DNA of 64,000 nt from Flavobacteriaceae bacterium (GTDB lineage: Bacteria > Bacteroidota > Bacteroidia > Flavobacteriales > Flavobacteriaceae): NCBI GenBank assembly GCA_023262185.1, contig JALRDO010000003.1, positions 1 through 64,000 on the forward strand, read 5' to 3'. Of the stretch, positions 27,120 through 37,331 are shown one piece after another. The translations under genes and the position numbers were made by a program. Position 1 is the stretch's first letter. Every line of letters starts with the position of its first letter. The notes beneath the pieces were generated by a model. The model ran no database searches. It was not told where the DNA came from and saw nothing but the letters and a program-made list of their open reading frames with translations.

Positions 27120-28535
27120 ATGAAGAAATTCTACCTGGCGTTCACGCTTATACTGATCGGTCTCTATTCTTGCAGTACTTCTGCCGAACAAGCTGTTACG
27201 CTGCAGCCAATTGATCAACTACAGGCCTATGTCAAAAACAACACGGGTTACAGTTTTTCTGTCGTGGATTCTCTCGATTACATGGAAGCTAAAGTTTACA
27301 GGGCAAAAATGATTTCAGGAGAATGGATGGCTGAAGAACAAACGACCCCTTCAGAATGGTGGCATTGGGTAGACATTGCTGTTCCGAATGAAATAGATAC
27401 CGATAAGGCTTTGTTGTTTATTGGTGGGGGCAGTTCAGCAGATGAGGTTTGGCAGCTTGATACCCTCAATGTAGAAAAAGCCATATCAACCAGAGCTGTA
27501 ATTGCTCACGTGAGTAATGTTCCTTTTCAACCGGTGCATTTTGGAACTAGCGATACCATTGACCGCTATGAAGATGATTTAATCGCCTACGGATGGAAGC
27601 AGTTTTTAACCCGTGGTGCGACTGATGATCAGGCCGAATGGTTGGCTCGATTTCCAATGACAAGAGCGGTTTCAAGGGCCATGGATGTCGTTCAAGCGGT
27701 AACTTCAAAGAGCAGTTTGCCGGTGCAAGAGTTCTTTATTTCGGGGGCTTCGAAAAGAGGATGGACGACTTGGACCACTGCAGCAGTTGATGATCGGGTC
27801 ATGGGGATGGCCCCACTAGTAATTGATCTGCTTAATCTCGAGGAGTCATTTGAGCATCACTACCGAGTTTATGGAAACTGGTCACCTGCCGTCCAGGATT
27901 ATGTCAATTATGGAATCATGGAATGGATCGGTTCAAAGGAATTTGACAGGCTACTTGAATTTATAGAGCCTTTTGAGTTTAAAGAGCGTTTTGAGATGCC
28001 TAAATTGATTATTAATGGAACGATCGATGAATTTTTTGTTACCGATTCATGGAAGTTCTATTTCCATGAATTACCGGGATACAAGCAATTGCAATACGTG
28101 CCCAATGGCAATCACGGGCTTGCCGGTTCTTACAATACCTCAAATGTCTTTTCTTTTTTTGATGCCTTAGCTCATGAGCAGTCCATTCCGCAATGGGAGT
28201 GGAGCATTAACTCTGATCGTTTTGAAGTTCTAATCAAAGACGCAGAATCCGACTATGAAATCGCCCTGTGGTCTATTAACAATCCAAACGCAAGAGATTT
28301 TAGAATTTGGGAGGTCGGACAAAATTGGCAAAAGACCCTATTGCCCAAAAATGACGACGGAATATATGCTATTGAGGCGTCAGAAAGTGCTGAGGGATAT
28401 ACGGCTTCTTTGATTGAAGTAACTTTTAAAAATGGACTCGAGTCCTCGCTGATTTTTACTACGGGGACCTTAGTGCTTCCAGACCGCTATCCTTTTGAAG
28501 CCTATCAATCATCCATGCCTATGGGAACGCGCTAA
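27120..28535 (+). CDS. PhoPQ-activated protein PqaA-like lipoprotein hydrolase
   Basis: This 471-residue protein has a lipoprotein signal (LIGLYSC). The alpha/beta-hydrolase-type domain includes FIGGGSSADEVW, an RFPMTRAVSRAMDVVQ helix, and EFFISGASKRGWTTW with the nucleophile-elbow-like GASKRG. Later strands PKLIINGTIDEFFVTDSWKFY and YVPNGNHGL carry the likely acid and histidine. These are the marks of the PhoPQ-activated pathogenicity-related (PqaA) family. The substrate is unknown. It is transcribed alone and divergently from GH20; its end is convergent with the SSS transporter gene. Confidence 0.85.
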   Translation: MKKFYLAFTLILIGLYSCSTSAEQAVTLQPIDQLQAYVKNNTGYSFSVVDSLDYMEAKVYRAKMISGEWMAEEQTTPSEWWHWVDIAVPNEIDTDKALLFIGGGSSADEVWQLDTLNVEKAISTRAVIAHVSNVPFQPVHFGTSDTIDRYEDDLIAYGWKQFLTRGATDDQAEWLARFPMTRAVSRAMDVVQAVTSKSSLPVQEFFISGASKRGWTTWTTAAVDDRVMGMAPLVIDLLNLEESFEHHYRVYGNWSPAVQDYVNYGIMEWIGSKEFDRLLEFIEPFEFKERFEMPKLIINGTIDEFFVTDSWKFYFHELPGYKQLQYVPNGNHGLAGSYNTSNVFSFFDALAHEQSIPQWEWSINSDRFEVLIKDAESDYEIALWSINNPNARDFRIWEVGQNWQKTLLPKNDDGIYAIEASESAEGYTASLIEVTFKNGLESSLIFTTGTLVLPDRYPFEAYQSSMPMGTR

Positions 28536-28556
28536 TGTTTTGATAGCCCTATTCTT

Positions 28557-30137
28557 TTAGAACTGACCCAAAAGAATGTAGATAATAACAGTGACCGCAC
28601 AAAGAATGAAAGATAGGGTCTTGGTATGCCTCCATGGGTGTATATCAAGAAGGGGCATATTGGTTTCGGGAAACCTGGTGAGTGGGGTTTTAGATCCATG
28701 GGATACGGCAAACATGAGAATTATATTGAGCACAAATTCAATTCCCCAAAGGTGCACAAAATGAAGGTCGACCTTAAAGATGAAGGTGGTAGCTATATAG
28801 AAAATCAGTCCGAATATTAATGCAACTTTTGCTGCCTTTGCAGTAATAGAATGCATGAAAAATCCGGCAATCATAATTGAGGCAATTGGAATGAAAAAGA
28901 TTCCGTTTAATTGTTGTAACAGCTGATATAAGCCTTCAGGAGCATTCACTACGAGAGGCGCAACCAACATTGCAAAAAGTGCAAGTAGGGTAGAGGTTAA
29001 TTTTCCTGCCCTCACCAATTGTTTCTCGTTGGCAGCCGCATTAAGGTATTTATTGTAAATGTCTAGGCTAAAAATGGTAGCCGCACTGTTGAGTACGCTA
29101 TTGAAGGTGCTTAAAACCGCCCCCATGATGATCGCGGCAAAGACGCCCACAAAGCTGCTTGGAAGTAATTTTTTAATGAGCTCAGGATAAATTAAATCTT
29201 GGTTTTCAAAGAGGGAGTCACCATAATAGTAGAAGCCGATCACTCCTGGAAGAATGATTATTACCGGAACAAGGATTTTAAGCACCCCAGTATACAGCAA
29301 TCCTTTTTGTGCCTCTTTCAGATTTTTTGCTCCTAAGGCTCTTTGAATGATGGTTTGATTCATTCCCCAGAAATACAATTGATTGATCATTAATCCGGTG
29401 AAAAGTACCTCGAAAGGCAATACGGATTCTTTGCTCCCAATCACATTAAATTTTTCGGGGGCATGATCAATCACCGCCGATAATCCTTCTAGAATATGAC
29501 CGTCTCCGATTTGATAAAGGGCAATGAGCGGAATAGCCGTTCCGCCTAGCAATAAACCTATTCCATTAATCGAATCTGAAAATGCCACCGCCTTTAGCCC
29601 TCCAAAAATGGCATAAACAGAGCCGATTATTCCGATCCCAAAAACGGTGATCCACAGGCCTGTTTCATGTGAGACGCCTAATCGCTCAGAAACAGAGAAG
29701 ATGCTCTCTAAATTGATAGCTCCGGTGTATAGAACAATAGGTAAAAGTGTAACTACAAACGAGATCATAAGAAACGCCGCAACCAAGGTACGTGTGGTGG
29801 CATCAAAGCGGTATTCTAAAAACTCGGGAATGGTGGTTAGTCCCATTTTTAGGTACTTCGGAACGAAGAATAGTGCAGCCACCACCAGGGCAATAGCCGA
29901 GGTCACTTCCCATCCAATAATGACAAACCCATTTCGGTACGATGATCCGTTCATTCCAATCAGGTGCTCTGTCGAAATGTTCGTCAGAATCATTGAACCC
30001 GCGATTACTAAACCGCTTAGACTCCTCCCCCCTAAAAAATAACCTTCTTGAGAGCTTAAAGATTCTTTTCTTAATCGGTACCAAGAAAAGAGGGCCACAA
30101 ATGCGGTAAAAGCTATAAAGGTGAGGGCGGTTTGCAT
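28557..30137 (-). CDS. Sodium/solute symporter (SSS family), probable inositol transporter
   Basis: This 526-residue membrane protein has about 14 hydrophobic segments. SQEGYFLGGRSLSGLVIAGSMILTNISTEHLIGMNG is the SSS/SLC5 sodium-symporter signature, and GGLKAVAFSDSINGIGLLLGG is another conserved region. It is the last gene of the minus-strand inositol operon, 9 bases after iolD. From that position I infer that it imports myo-inositol, or a related cyclitol, with sodium. It replaces the IolT-type major facilitator found in Bacillus. SGLT-like members can also carry glucose or galactose. Confidence 0.87.
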   Translation of the reverse strand: MQTALTFIAFTAFVALFSWYRLRKESLSSQEGYFLGGRSLSGLVIAGSMILTNISTEHLIGMNGSSYRNGFVIIGWEVTSAIALVVAALFFVPKYLKMGLTTIPEFLEYRFDATTRTLVAAFLMISFVVTLLPIVLYTGAINLESIFSVSERLGVSHETGLWITVFGIGIIGSVYAIFGGLKAVAFSDSINGIGLLLGGTAIPLIALYQIGDGHILEGLSAVIDHAPEKFNVIGSKESVLPFEVLFTGLMINQLYFWGMNQTIIQRALGAKNLKEAQKGLLYTGVLKILVPVIIILPGVIGFYYYGDSLFENQDLIYPELIKKLLPSSFVGVFAAIIMGAVLSTFNSVLNSAATIFSLDIYNKYLNAAANEKQLVRAGKLTSTLLALFAMLVAPLVVNAPEGLYQLLQQLNGIFFIPIASIMIAGFFMHSITAKAAKVALIFGLIFYIATTFIFKVDLHFVHLWGIEFVLNIILMFAVSHGSKTPLTRFPETNMPLLDIHPWRHTKTLSFILCAVTVIIYILLGQF

Positions 30138-30146
30138 CCTTTTAAA

Positions 30147-32024
30147 TTAGTAATAAAAACGTTGATTGGCTTGTTGAGGTTTATTGGCCTCTCTCGCTTC
30201 ATTTACCTCTTTCGAGGTGCTCACCTGAGCAATAGGCACGTCCCACCAGCCATATCCTTTGACACTGTGATAGCGGTCGCAAGTAGTGTAAATGACCGTT
30301 GTTTTGGGATGGGCTTGTGCTTCTTTTATACCTTCAGTTAAGGAGTCGTAATCGGTGCATTCAATCACATGGGCTCCTAGACTTCGTGCGTTTTCTGCCA
30401 AATTCACGGGCAAATATGAAGCTTCTGAGGTCAGATCGCCCTCGACTTGTCCTGATTTCGAGTCTCTGAATAAGAAACGAGTTCCAAAGCCATTGCTACC
30501 AATACTGCGTGAAAGAGATCCAATACTCTTGTATCCGTTGTTGTCTATAAGAATGATGATCAGTTTAAGTGCTTCTTGCACAGAGGTTACGATCTCTTGG
30601 GCAAGCATGAGGTAACTCGCGTCTCCGACCATCACGAACACCTCTCTTTCTGGGTATGCCATTTTAGCGCCCAGTCCACCGGCGATTTCATAGCCCATAC
30701 AGGAATAGCCGTATTCTAGATGAAAGCCTTTAGAGTTTTTGGTTCTCCATAATTTGTGCAGATCTCCAGGCAAACTTCCGGCGGCTGCCACCATTATGGC
30801 GTCGTTTGATGCTAAATCATTTACGGCTCCGATGATTTCACCCTGACTCATTTGAGGATGGTGTCTGTAGTTATAGACTTCTGAAACCTTTTCATCCCAT
30901 GATTTGCAAAGCGATTTCACCTTGGTATTATAAGTAGGTGACACCTTGAAATCTGATAGGCCTGCGAGAAGTTCTTCTACCGTTACTTTGGCATCTCCGG
31001 TTAGCATTAATCCATGATGCTTGGCGGCGTCAAAGGATGCAACGTTGATGTTTATGAAGCGAACCTTTTCGTTTTGAAATAAGGATTTAGAGGACGTAGT
31101 AAAATCAGAGTACCGTGTTCCAACGCCTATGATGAGATCGGCCTCTTGTGCAATTAAATTTGCTCCGGGTGTCCCGGTCACGCCCAGAGCCCCTAAATTA
31201 CTCTCGTGGTTATAAGGAAGCCCTCCTTTACCTGCAAAGGTCTCAGCAACCGGAATTCCGGTTCGATCCACCAGCTCCCTGATAACTTCAAGTGCCTCGC
31301 TATAATGGGCCCCACCCCCAAGAATGAGGAGCGGTTTCTCAGACTGCTTTATGGCCGCTATGGCTTTTGCCAAAAGCGATTTATCAGGCCTGGATCGAGA
31401 AATGGTCCATCGTGTTTCTTCAAAGAACGATAGAGGAAATTCGAAAGCCTCTATTTGCACGTCTTGAGGTAAGGATAAGGTGACGGCGCCAGTTTGAATT
31501 GGGCAGGTGAGCACTCGCATTGCTTCAGGCATTGCCGTTAGTAATTGTTCAGGACGATTAATCCGGTCCCAATATGCTGAGATGGGCTTAAAACAGTCAT
31601 TAACCGAAATGTCTTGTGAATACGGTGATTCTAGTTGCTGCAGTACGGGTGCAACCTGTCGTTTTGCGAATAAATCTCCAGGTAATAGTAAAACAGGTAA
31701 TCGATTAATAGTTGCTGCTGCGGCAGCCGTGATCATGTTGGTTGCACCAGGTCCGATAGATGAAGTACAGGCCATGGTGCTCAAACGATTACTAACCTTC
31801 GCATAGGCTGCTGCTGCATGAACCATGGACTGTTCATTGCGACTCTGGTAATAGTTGAGCGTCTTTTCTTGGTCTAATGCCTGGCCCATTCCAGCAATAT
31901 TGCCGTGGCCAAGAATGCCAAAGCATCCTGCAAATAAGTGTTGACTTTTTTGGTCGCGTTCACTGTACTGAGCTCCGAGATAACGAACAATGGCCTGTGC
32001 GGTGGTGAGTTGTATCGTTTTCAT
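30147..32024 (-). CDS. iolD: 3D-(3,5/4)-trihydroxycyclohexane-1,2-dione acylhydrolase
   Basis: This 625-residue ThDP-dependent enzyme has the three domains of the acetolactate-synthase superfamily: PYR domain starting TTAQAIVRYLGAQYS, a central domain with GGGAHYSEALEVI, and the PP domain with the ThDP motif MVGDASYLMLAQEI...IILIDNNGYKSIG. Length matches IolD. It opens the ring of the trione to 5-deoxyglucuronate, the third step of myo-inositol breakdown. It lies 11 bases after iolG and 9 before the symporter gene. Confidence 0.93.
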   Translation of the reverse strand: MKTIQLTTAQAIVRYLGAQYSERDQKSQHLFAGCFGILGHGNIAGMGQALDQEKTLNYYQSRNEQSMVHAAAAYAKVSNRLSTMACTSSIGPGATNMITAAAAATINRLPVLLLPGDLFAKRQVAPVLQQLESPYSQDISVNDCFKPISAYWDRINRPEQLLTAMPEAMRVLTCPIQTGAVTLSLPQDVQIEAFEFPLSFFEETRWTISRSRPDKSLLAKAIAAIKQSEKPLLILGGGAHYSEALEVIRELVDRTGIPVAETFAGKGGLPYNHESNLGALGVTGTPGANLIAQEADLIIGVGTRYSDFTTSSKSLFQNEKVRFININVASFDAAKHHGLMLTGDAKVTVEELLAGLSDFKVSPTYNTKVKSLCKSWDEKVSEVYNYRHHPQMSQGEIIGAVNDLASNDAIMVAAAGSLPGDLHKLWRTKNSKGFHLEYGYSCMGYEIAGGLGAKMAYPEREVFVMVGDASYLMLAQEIVTSVQEALKLIIILIDNNGYKSIGSLSRSIGSNGFGTRFLFRDSKSGQVEGDLTSEASYLPVNLAENARSLGAHVIECTDYDSLTEGIKEAQAHPKTTVIYTTCDRYHSVKGYGWWDVPIAQVSTSKEVNEAREANKPQQANQRFYY

Positions 32025-32035
32025 AGGCGGTTTAA

Positions 32036-33040
32036 TTAGGAATTAAATTCATCTAAATGGACCGGACGTTGTTCTTCAATTGAACGTTTTGCCGCGAGGC
32101 CAATTTTTAAAGACGCCAATCCGTCATAGGCATTAGGGCTTATAGCAGTGCCTTGCTTTAAATGCTTGACAAACGATTTCAATTCGGTCTTGTAGGCTTC
32201 GGCATAGCGTTCAAGAAAGAAGTACTCGGGTAAGGCACTGTGCACTCCTTTCGCAGTAAATAACTCGTGGCGATCTGTCGTCCTATTTTCGGCTCGAATC
32301 ATTCCTGAAGACCCAAAAGCCTCTATTCTTTGATCATAGCCATAGACAGCTTGACGACTATTATCGATGACAGCGATGGTTTGATCACTGAAGGTAAGCT
32401 GAATAACGGCCGTATCCAAGTCTCCAGCTGCACCTATTTCGGGATCGATTCGAACTGCGCCCTGAGCATAAACCTGAACAACCTCTTTGCCTACAATGAA
32501 TCGGGCCATATCGAAATCATGAATACTCATGTCAAGAAAAATACCACCCGAATGCGCAATGTAAGATGCTGGAGGTGCCTTGGGGTCTCTGCTTGTTATT
32601 CTTACAATATGCAGGTCTCCGATAGCGTCGTTAAGTACCTGTTCTTTTACGCTCATGAACTCTTTGTCAAAACGACGATTGAATCCTAGCATGAGCTTGG
32701 TTTGAGAACGCTCAATGACCGCTATGACTTCATTGACCTTGTCAAGTGAAAGGTCAAGGGGTTTCTCGCAAAAGATGTGTTTGCCTTTTTCGGCAGCACG
32801 AATGGTGTAGTCTGCGTGCGTATCGGTCGGTGAACAAATGACTACCGCTTCACAGCCACTTTCATCGAGAAGTGAATCAAAAGAATCATAGCTCTTCACT
32901 CCCCTACTTTCGGCGAATTTTAAAGAAGCTTGAATGGGGTCTGTGGCCCCTACTACTTGTACTTCTTTAAGTTGCAATAAATTCTCGAGGTGAATCTGAC
33001 CGATTCTTCCTAGTCCTGCAATTGCTATTTTAAGTGTCAT
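32036..33040 (-). CDS. iolG: Inositol 2-dehydrogenase
   Basis: From the ATG at 33040 the protein has 334 residues and starts MTLKIAIAGLGRIGQIHLENLL, an N-terminal GxGxxG Rossmann motif. A start at 33055 would add five residues and overlap iolE. HIFCEKPLDLSLDKV carries the catalytic lysine in EKP, and GIFLDMSIHDFDMARFI carries the conserved Asp and His. The enzyme oxidises myo-inositol to scyllo-inosose with NAD. Only one copy is present in the operon. It is 4 bases after iolE. Confidence 0.93.
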   Translation of the reverse strand: MTLKIAIAGLGRIGQIHLENLLQLKEVQVVGATDPIQASLKFAESRGVKSYDSFDSLLDESGCEAVVICSPTDTHADYTIRAAEKGKHIFCEKPLDLSLDKVNEVIAVIERSQTKLMLGFNRRFDKEFMSVKEQVLNDAIGDLHIVRITSRDPKAPPASYIAHSGGIFLDMSIHDFDMARFIVGKEVVQVYAQGAVRIDPEIGAAGDLDTAVIQLTFSDQTIAVIDNSRQAVYGYDQRIEAFGSSGMIRAENRTTDRHELFTAKGVHSALPEYFFLERYAEAYKTELKSFVKHLKQGTAISPNAYDGLASLKIGLAAKRSIEEQRPVHLDEFNS

Positions 33041-33044
33041 ATAA

Positions 33045-33950
33045 TTAGAGTCCAATTGAGGTTAAAAAATTTCGATTTGATGCTGCACATGCCTTTGGAT
33101 CTCCCATGCCGGGTAAAACGTCTTGTTCTACCACAATCCAGCCTTCATACTCCTGTTGATCCAAAATGCTTTTCACCTCTGAAAAATCAACGGTACCCTT
33201 TCCTAATTCACAGAAAACCCCTTTAGAAATGGCATCAAAATAATCTCCATTCGCAGCACTTGAAAGCTGTGCAATTTTCGGATCAAAGTCCTTGAAATGC
33301 ACATGCCAAATGCGCGATTGAAATTGCTGAAGCCCCACTATGGGGTTGCCTCCGCCAAAGGTGTAATGACCGGTGTCAAAGCATAATCCCAATAGTGAGG
33401 GGTCTGTAAGGTGCATGAGTTTCGCAATCTCATCCGGAGTTTCAATAAAACCCGCACAGTGGTGATGAAAAACAGTTCGCATCTGATAGGCGGATTGCAC
33501 CTTTTCTGAAATGCGTATACATCCTTCGGCAAAAATATTCCACTGCACATCGCTCAGTTGCATATCCTTCTTCACTCTTCCGGCGTTAAGGGTGCGAACA
33601 CTATCTGTCCCATTCTCATCGGCTAAAACAATAAATGCGTTTGAATACCCAGCTTCATGCATGAGTCGTGCCACCTTAAGGGCATGTTCAACACCCGCCG
33701 AATGACTTGCTTTATCCTTCAAATTAACAGGAACAAAAGCGCCTACCAACTCAAGATTTCGCATGACTAAAGCCGATCTTAGTGCAGACGGATCTGTTGG
33801 CATGAACCCCCAATCTCCTAGTTCGGTGCCTTGATACTTCGTTTGGGTCATTTCGTCGAGAACTTGAGCGTAACCAATAGGTGCTGATTTCTGTTCTAAA
33901 TCGAATTCTAACGCCCCCCAAGAACATGGAGCATTTGCGATGTGTATCAT
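33045..33950 (-). CDS. iolE: Inosose dehydratase
   Basis: From the ATG at 33950 the protein has 301 residues and begins MIHIANAPCSWGALEF, the standard IolE opening. An ATG at 33992 would overlap iolA and add 14 unrelated residues. The TIM barrel has GTELGDWGFMPTDPSALR, TVFHHHCAGFIETPDEIA, LCFDTGHYTFGGGNP and WHVHFKDFD, giving the metal-binding Glu, Asp and His residues of the family. It dehydrates scyllo-inosose to the trione used by IolD. Four bases separate it from both iolA and iolG. Confidence 0.94.
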   Translation of the reverse strand: MIHIANAPCSWGALEFDLEQKSAPIGYAQVLDEMTQTKYQGTELGDWGFMPTDPSALRSALVMRNLELVGAFVPVNLKDKASHSAGVEHALKVARLMHEAGYSNAFIVLADENGTDSVRTLNAGRVKKDMQLSDVQWNIFAEGCIRISEKVQSAYQMRTVFHHHCAGFIETPDEIAKLMHLTDPSLLGLCFDTGHYTFGGGNPIVGLQQFQSRIWHVHFKDFDPKIAQLSSAANGDYFDAISKGVFCELGKGTVDFSEVKSILDQQEYEGWIVVEQDVLPGMGDPKACAASNRNFLTSIGL

Positions 33951-33954
33951 AAGG

Positions 33955-35430
33955 TTAAAATTTTCTTGACCATTCGTTAGGCCATCGTTCAATCACCACC
34001 TTGGTTTGGGTAAAGAATTCAATAGCATGCCTTCCTTGACCGTGAAGGTCCCCAAAGAAACTGTCCTTCCATCCGCTAAAAGGAAACTGGGCCATAGGGG
34101 CGGCTACTCCGATGTTGATTCCAATGTTTCCGGCCTGAGCCTCATTTCTAAAGGCTCTTGCATGGGCCCCGTTACTGGTGAAAAGGCAAGCCATATTGCC
34201 ATAGGCCCCGTTATTTATAAATGCAATAGCCTCTTCAATAGTGGGCATTGAAATCAGACTCATAACTGGGCCAAAAATCTCTGTTTTTATGAGTGACCGA
34301 TCTACAGGAACATTTTCTAGAATGGTAGGTCCAATAAAGTTTCCACCTTCGTACTGTGGTACTGTTATGTTTCGGCCGTCTAGTAATACCGATGCTCCTT
34401 CTTCGGTTCCTTGCTGGATTAGCCCTGTAATACGTTGTTTGCTCTCTTTTGAAATTACAGGGCCCATACTGACCCCTTCGTTCAATCCGTATCCAACGAT
34501 TTTGGATTTTACGGTCTCAACTAGTGCTTCTTTGACTGTATTCTTTTCATCCCCAACACGAATCACTACTGAGGCAGCAAGACAACGTTGACCCGCACAA
34601 CCGTACACCGAATCCGCTACAATTTTTGCAGTGAGATCTAGTTCTGCATCGGGTAATACGATGATCGGATTCTTGGCGCCTCCTTGGGCTTGAACTCTTT
34701 TTCCATATTTGCCGCATTCAGAATAGATATAACGGGCAACATTGGTGCTACCTACAAAACTAACGGCTTTAATTTGGGGGTGCTGGATGAGCGCATCCAC
34801 ACTTTCTTTGCCTCCATGCACCAAACCAATTAACCCGTCTGGAATATCGAGCTGTTGAATTAATTCAAACAGCAAATTCATTGTTTTAGGTGCCTTTTCT
34901 GAAGGTTTTACAATACAGGCGTTGCCCGTAGCAATGGCGTAAGGCAAAAACCAGAACACGATCATTGCCGGAAAATTAAAAGGAGTAATAAAGGCTGTCA
35001 CTCCTAAAGGTTGACGAATCATCATTTCATCAATACCACTGGCTATATCTTCGATAATATCACCCGAGATGAGCATGGGGGTACCACAGGCTACCTCAAC
35101 ATTTTCTATCGCACGTTGCAACTCTCCTAAAGACTCGTCTTTCGTCTTTCCACATTCATTGGTGATAGAGATAGCAATAGCTTCTTTGTGGGTTTCTAAA
35201 AGCTGTTTGAGATGATAAAGGCATTGAACCCGTTTCATCACAGGCACCTTTTTCCACTGCAAATAGGCATTTTGCGCTGCTTCGACCGCTGCACTCACAT
35301 CTTTAGCTGTTTCAGGGCCGACAGGCACCTGGGCCAAGCACTCTTGATTGGCCGGATTGAGTACCTCGAGGTAGGTATTTGAATGACTCTGCTTCCAGGT
35401 TCCGTTTATAAAGACCTTAAGTGGTTCCAT
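33955..35430 (-). CDS. iolA: CoA-acylating (methyl)malonate-semialdehyde dehydrogenase
   Basis: This 491-residue aldehyde dehydrogenase matches MmsA/IolA in length and motifs: VFINGTWKQSHSN at the start, PFNFPAMIVFWFLPYAIATGNACIVKPSEKAP, VSFVGSTNVARYIY for NAD binding, and CAGQRCLAASVVI with the catalytic cysteine. It converts malonate semialdehyde to acetyl-CoA and CO2, the last step of inositol use, and may also serve valine breakdown. It lies 3 bases downstream of iolC. The operon position supports the iolA name. Confidence 0.92.
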   Translation of the reverse strand: MEPLKVFINGTWKQSHSNTYLEVLNPANQECLAQVPVGPETAKDVSAAVEAAQNAYLQWKKVPVMKRVQCLYHLKQLLETHKEAIAISITNECGKTKDESLGELQRAIENVEVACGTPMLISGDIIEDIASGIDEMMIRQPLGVTAFITPFNFPAMIVFWFLPYAIATGNACIVKPSEKAPKTMNLLFELIQQLDIPDGLIGLVHGGKESVDALIQHPQIKAVSFVGSTNVARYIYSECGKYGKRVQAQGGAKNPIIVLPDAELDLTAKIVADSVYGCAGQRCLAASVVIRVGDEKNTVKEALVETVKSKIVGYGLNEGVSMGPVISKESKQRITGLIQQGTEEGASVLLDGRNITVPQYEGGNFIGPTILENVPVDRSLIKTEIFGPVMSLISMPTIEEAIAFINNGAYGNMACLFTSNGAHARAFRNEAQAGNIGINIGVAAPMAQFPFSGWKDSFFGDLHGQGRHAIEFFTQTKVVIERWPNEWSRKF

Positions 35431-35433
35431 AGT

Positions 35434-36444
35434 TTAAAATCCTCCGTGTGTTTTAATAAATTCAAGAGACTCTTTCAATGTAGGCATGAAATTCGCACAG
35501 CCCTTTTGCAATACGACTTGTGCTCCACTTGCATTACCCATACGACATGACTTATACCAATCCCATTTTTGTAGAAGTCCGTAAATGAATCCGCTTGCAA
35601 AAGCATCTCCAGCACCTAAGGTATTCAGTATTTTAACGGGGAATCCGGGCACTTCAATAGGATCTTCTCCCTTACAATAAACGCTTGCGCCACGAGCACC
35701 TCTCTTAACAATAAGTACCTTGGGTCCGAGAGTTAGTAATTCATCAATCGCGGCATGCAGGTTTCCCTTAATTTTTGGTGAAGAAATTTGTTGGTGCGTG
35801 ATGCTTACAGCTTCTTTATCCCTCAAGGTGGCGGCCAAGATCTCTTCTTCTGTTCCAATCGCAATATCAATTCGATAGAGTAAACTTCGAATGGTAATAC
35901 CGAAAGCCCGATAATCGTGCCATTGATCGGCTCTGAAGTCAAGATCAAGTAAGGTTTGGGCTTTAGATTTTGATGCTATTTCAGCCGCTAAAAAACAGGC
36001 ACTTCTGCTTGGCTCTTTATTAAGCGCAGTGCCATTAAGCAATACGATTTCATAGCGTTCTACCTGGGCGCGAAGTACATCGTCAATGTCTATTTTGCTG
36101 TCGGCGGCATTGTCTCGATAAAAGACCAGTGGAAAACGATCGGGCGGTTCAATACCCAAAACCACCGCACTGCTTCGTGCATTCGCCTTAATGGGGATTA
36201 AAGAAGTGTCAATATTTTCGCGATTCAGAAAGTTCAAAATAAAGCTTCCCACCTTGTCTTCACCAACGGCAGTCAAGAGACTTGTTTTTATTCCTAATCT
36301 CGAACAACCTACCGCTATATTTAAAGGAGAGCCACCCACAAATGCGTCGAATCCTTGAATTTCTTCAAAGGCTGCTCCAATATTTTGAGAGTAGAGATCA
36401 ATAGAAGACCTACCAATGGTCAGAATCTGCGGATGTCTTTTCAT
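35434..36444 (-). CDS. iolC: 5-dehydro-2-deoxygluconokinase
   Basis: This 336-residue PfkB-family kinase starts PQILTIGRSSIDLYSQNIG. GGSPLNIAVGCSRLGIKTSLLTAVGEDKVG is the first PfkB signature, and KILNTLGAGDAFASGFIYGLL is the second, with the catalytic Asp. The length and the RSSIDLY opening are typical of IolC. It phosphorylates 2-deoxy-5-keto-gluconate at C6. It overlaps iolB by 4 bases. Confidence 0.93.
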   Translation of the reverse strand: MKRHPQILTIGRSSIDLYSQNIGAAFEEIQGFDAFVGGSPLNIAVGCSRLGIKTSLLTAVGEDKVGSFILNFLNRENIDTSLIPIKANARSSAVVLGIEPPDRFPLVFYRDNAADSKIDIDDVLRAQVERYEIVLLNGTALNKEPSRSACFLAAEIASKSKAQTLLDLDFRADQWHDYRAFGITIRSLLYRIDIAIGTEEEILAATLRDKEAVSITHQQISSPKIKGNLHAAIDELLTLGPKVLIVKRGARGASVYCKGEDPIEVPGFPVKILNTLGAGDAFASGFIYGLLQKWDWYKSCRMGNASGAQVVLQKGCANFMPTLKESLEFIKTHGGF

Positions 36445-37316
36445 AAGGTTTTGGTTTCATTCATTTCAGCGGACACTAGTGGTAATCTCGGATCCATCGT
36501 GGTCCATGAATTGTATATCCATTCGTGATCTGGGTCGGTGGTGTTTGCCAAACTTTGATCTGTTCCTGCCAAAAAATTGAGGTAGTAACAATGAAAACCG
36601 TGTTCAGCAACTACTGGATGGTAGCCTTTAGGAATTAAGACCACATCGTCGTGCCTTGGCCTAACGATCTCATCAAGACTACCGTCCTTCGTGTAGACTT
36701 GCTGAATGGCGTATGCTTCTTTTTTTTGAAACTTGTAAAAGTAAGTTTCCTCTTGTACGGGTTCGAGCAATACCCCTTCTTTTGAAACCCTACGCTCATC
36801 GTGCTTATGCGCAGGAAAGGAGCTCCAATTCCCCGATGGGGTATAGACCTCTCTTGAAACAATCCTGCTGCACCCAAATCCTGGAGGCACTAAATCATTA
36901 AACTGCCTTGAGGCATTGTCTCCTCCAAATAGTACCGTGGGCGTTTCTGCAGGACGTACAAATTTTGCAGGGAAGGCCTCTTCTACCTCACACCATGCAT
37001 AGGCGATATCTAAATGCACGCTTTCTGCCTTTAAGGTAAAACTCGAATATATCGGTAGGTATAAGGTATGTGCTACGCCACTAAAAACGTCCTTTCTGCC
37101 ATTGATAGTTTCAAATTTTCCATGGTTGCTACTCACAGTATAATTCCCTGAAAGCAATACGATTACCATTTCACAATTCTGAGTTTCATACTCCCAGGAT
37201 TCTCCCTTGCTTAGCCGTCTAGCCTCAAAATTTAAATAATTCCAGCCAGCAGTTTCTGGGGTAACCCGATGGTAGACGGCTTTTGAAGGGTGCGGATGTA
37301 TACAAAGATGAGACAT
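36441..37316 (-). CDS. iolB: 5-deoxy-glucuronate isomerase
   Basis: This 291-residue double-cupin protein has the IolB signature in its second half: NWSSFPAHKHDERR supplies metal-binding histidines, ETYFYKFQKKEAYAIQQVYT and VVLIPKGYHPVVAEHGFHCYYLNFLAG complete the cupin. The N-terminal half has the first cupin (ETAGWNYLNFEARRLSKGESW). It isomerises 5-deoxyglucuronate to 2-deoxy-5-keto-gluconate. It is 15 bases after iolJ and overlaps iolC by 4 bases. Confidence 0.93.
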   Translation of the reverse strand: MSHLCIHPHPSKAVYHRVTPETAGWNYLNFEARRLSKGESWEYETQNCEMVIVLLSGNYTVSSNHGKFETINGRKDVFSGVAHTLYLPIYSSFTLKAESVHLDIAYAWCEVEEAFPAKFVRPAETPTVLFGGDNASRQFNDLVPPGFGCSRIVSREVYTPSGNWSSFPAHKHDERRVSKEGVLLEPVQEETYFYKFQKKEAYAIQQVYTKDGSLDEIVRPRHDDVVLIPKGYHPVVAEHGFHCYYLNFLAGTDQSLANTTDPDHEWIYNSWTTMDPRLPLVSAEMNETKTL

Positions 37317-37331
37317 GAACTACAAGGTTAA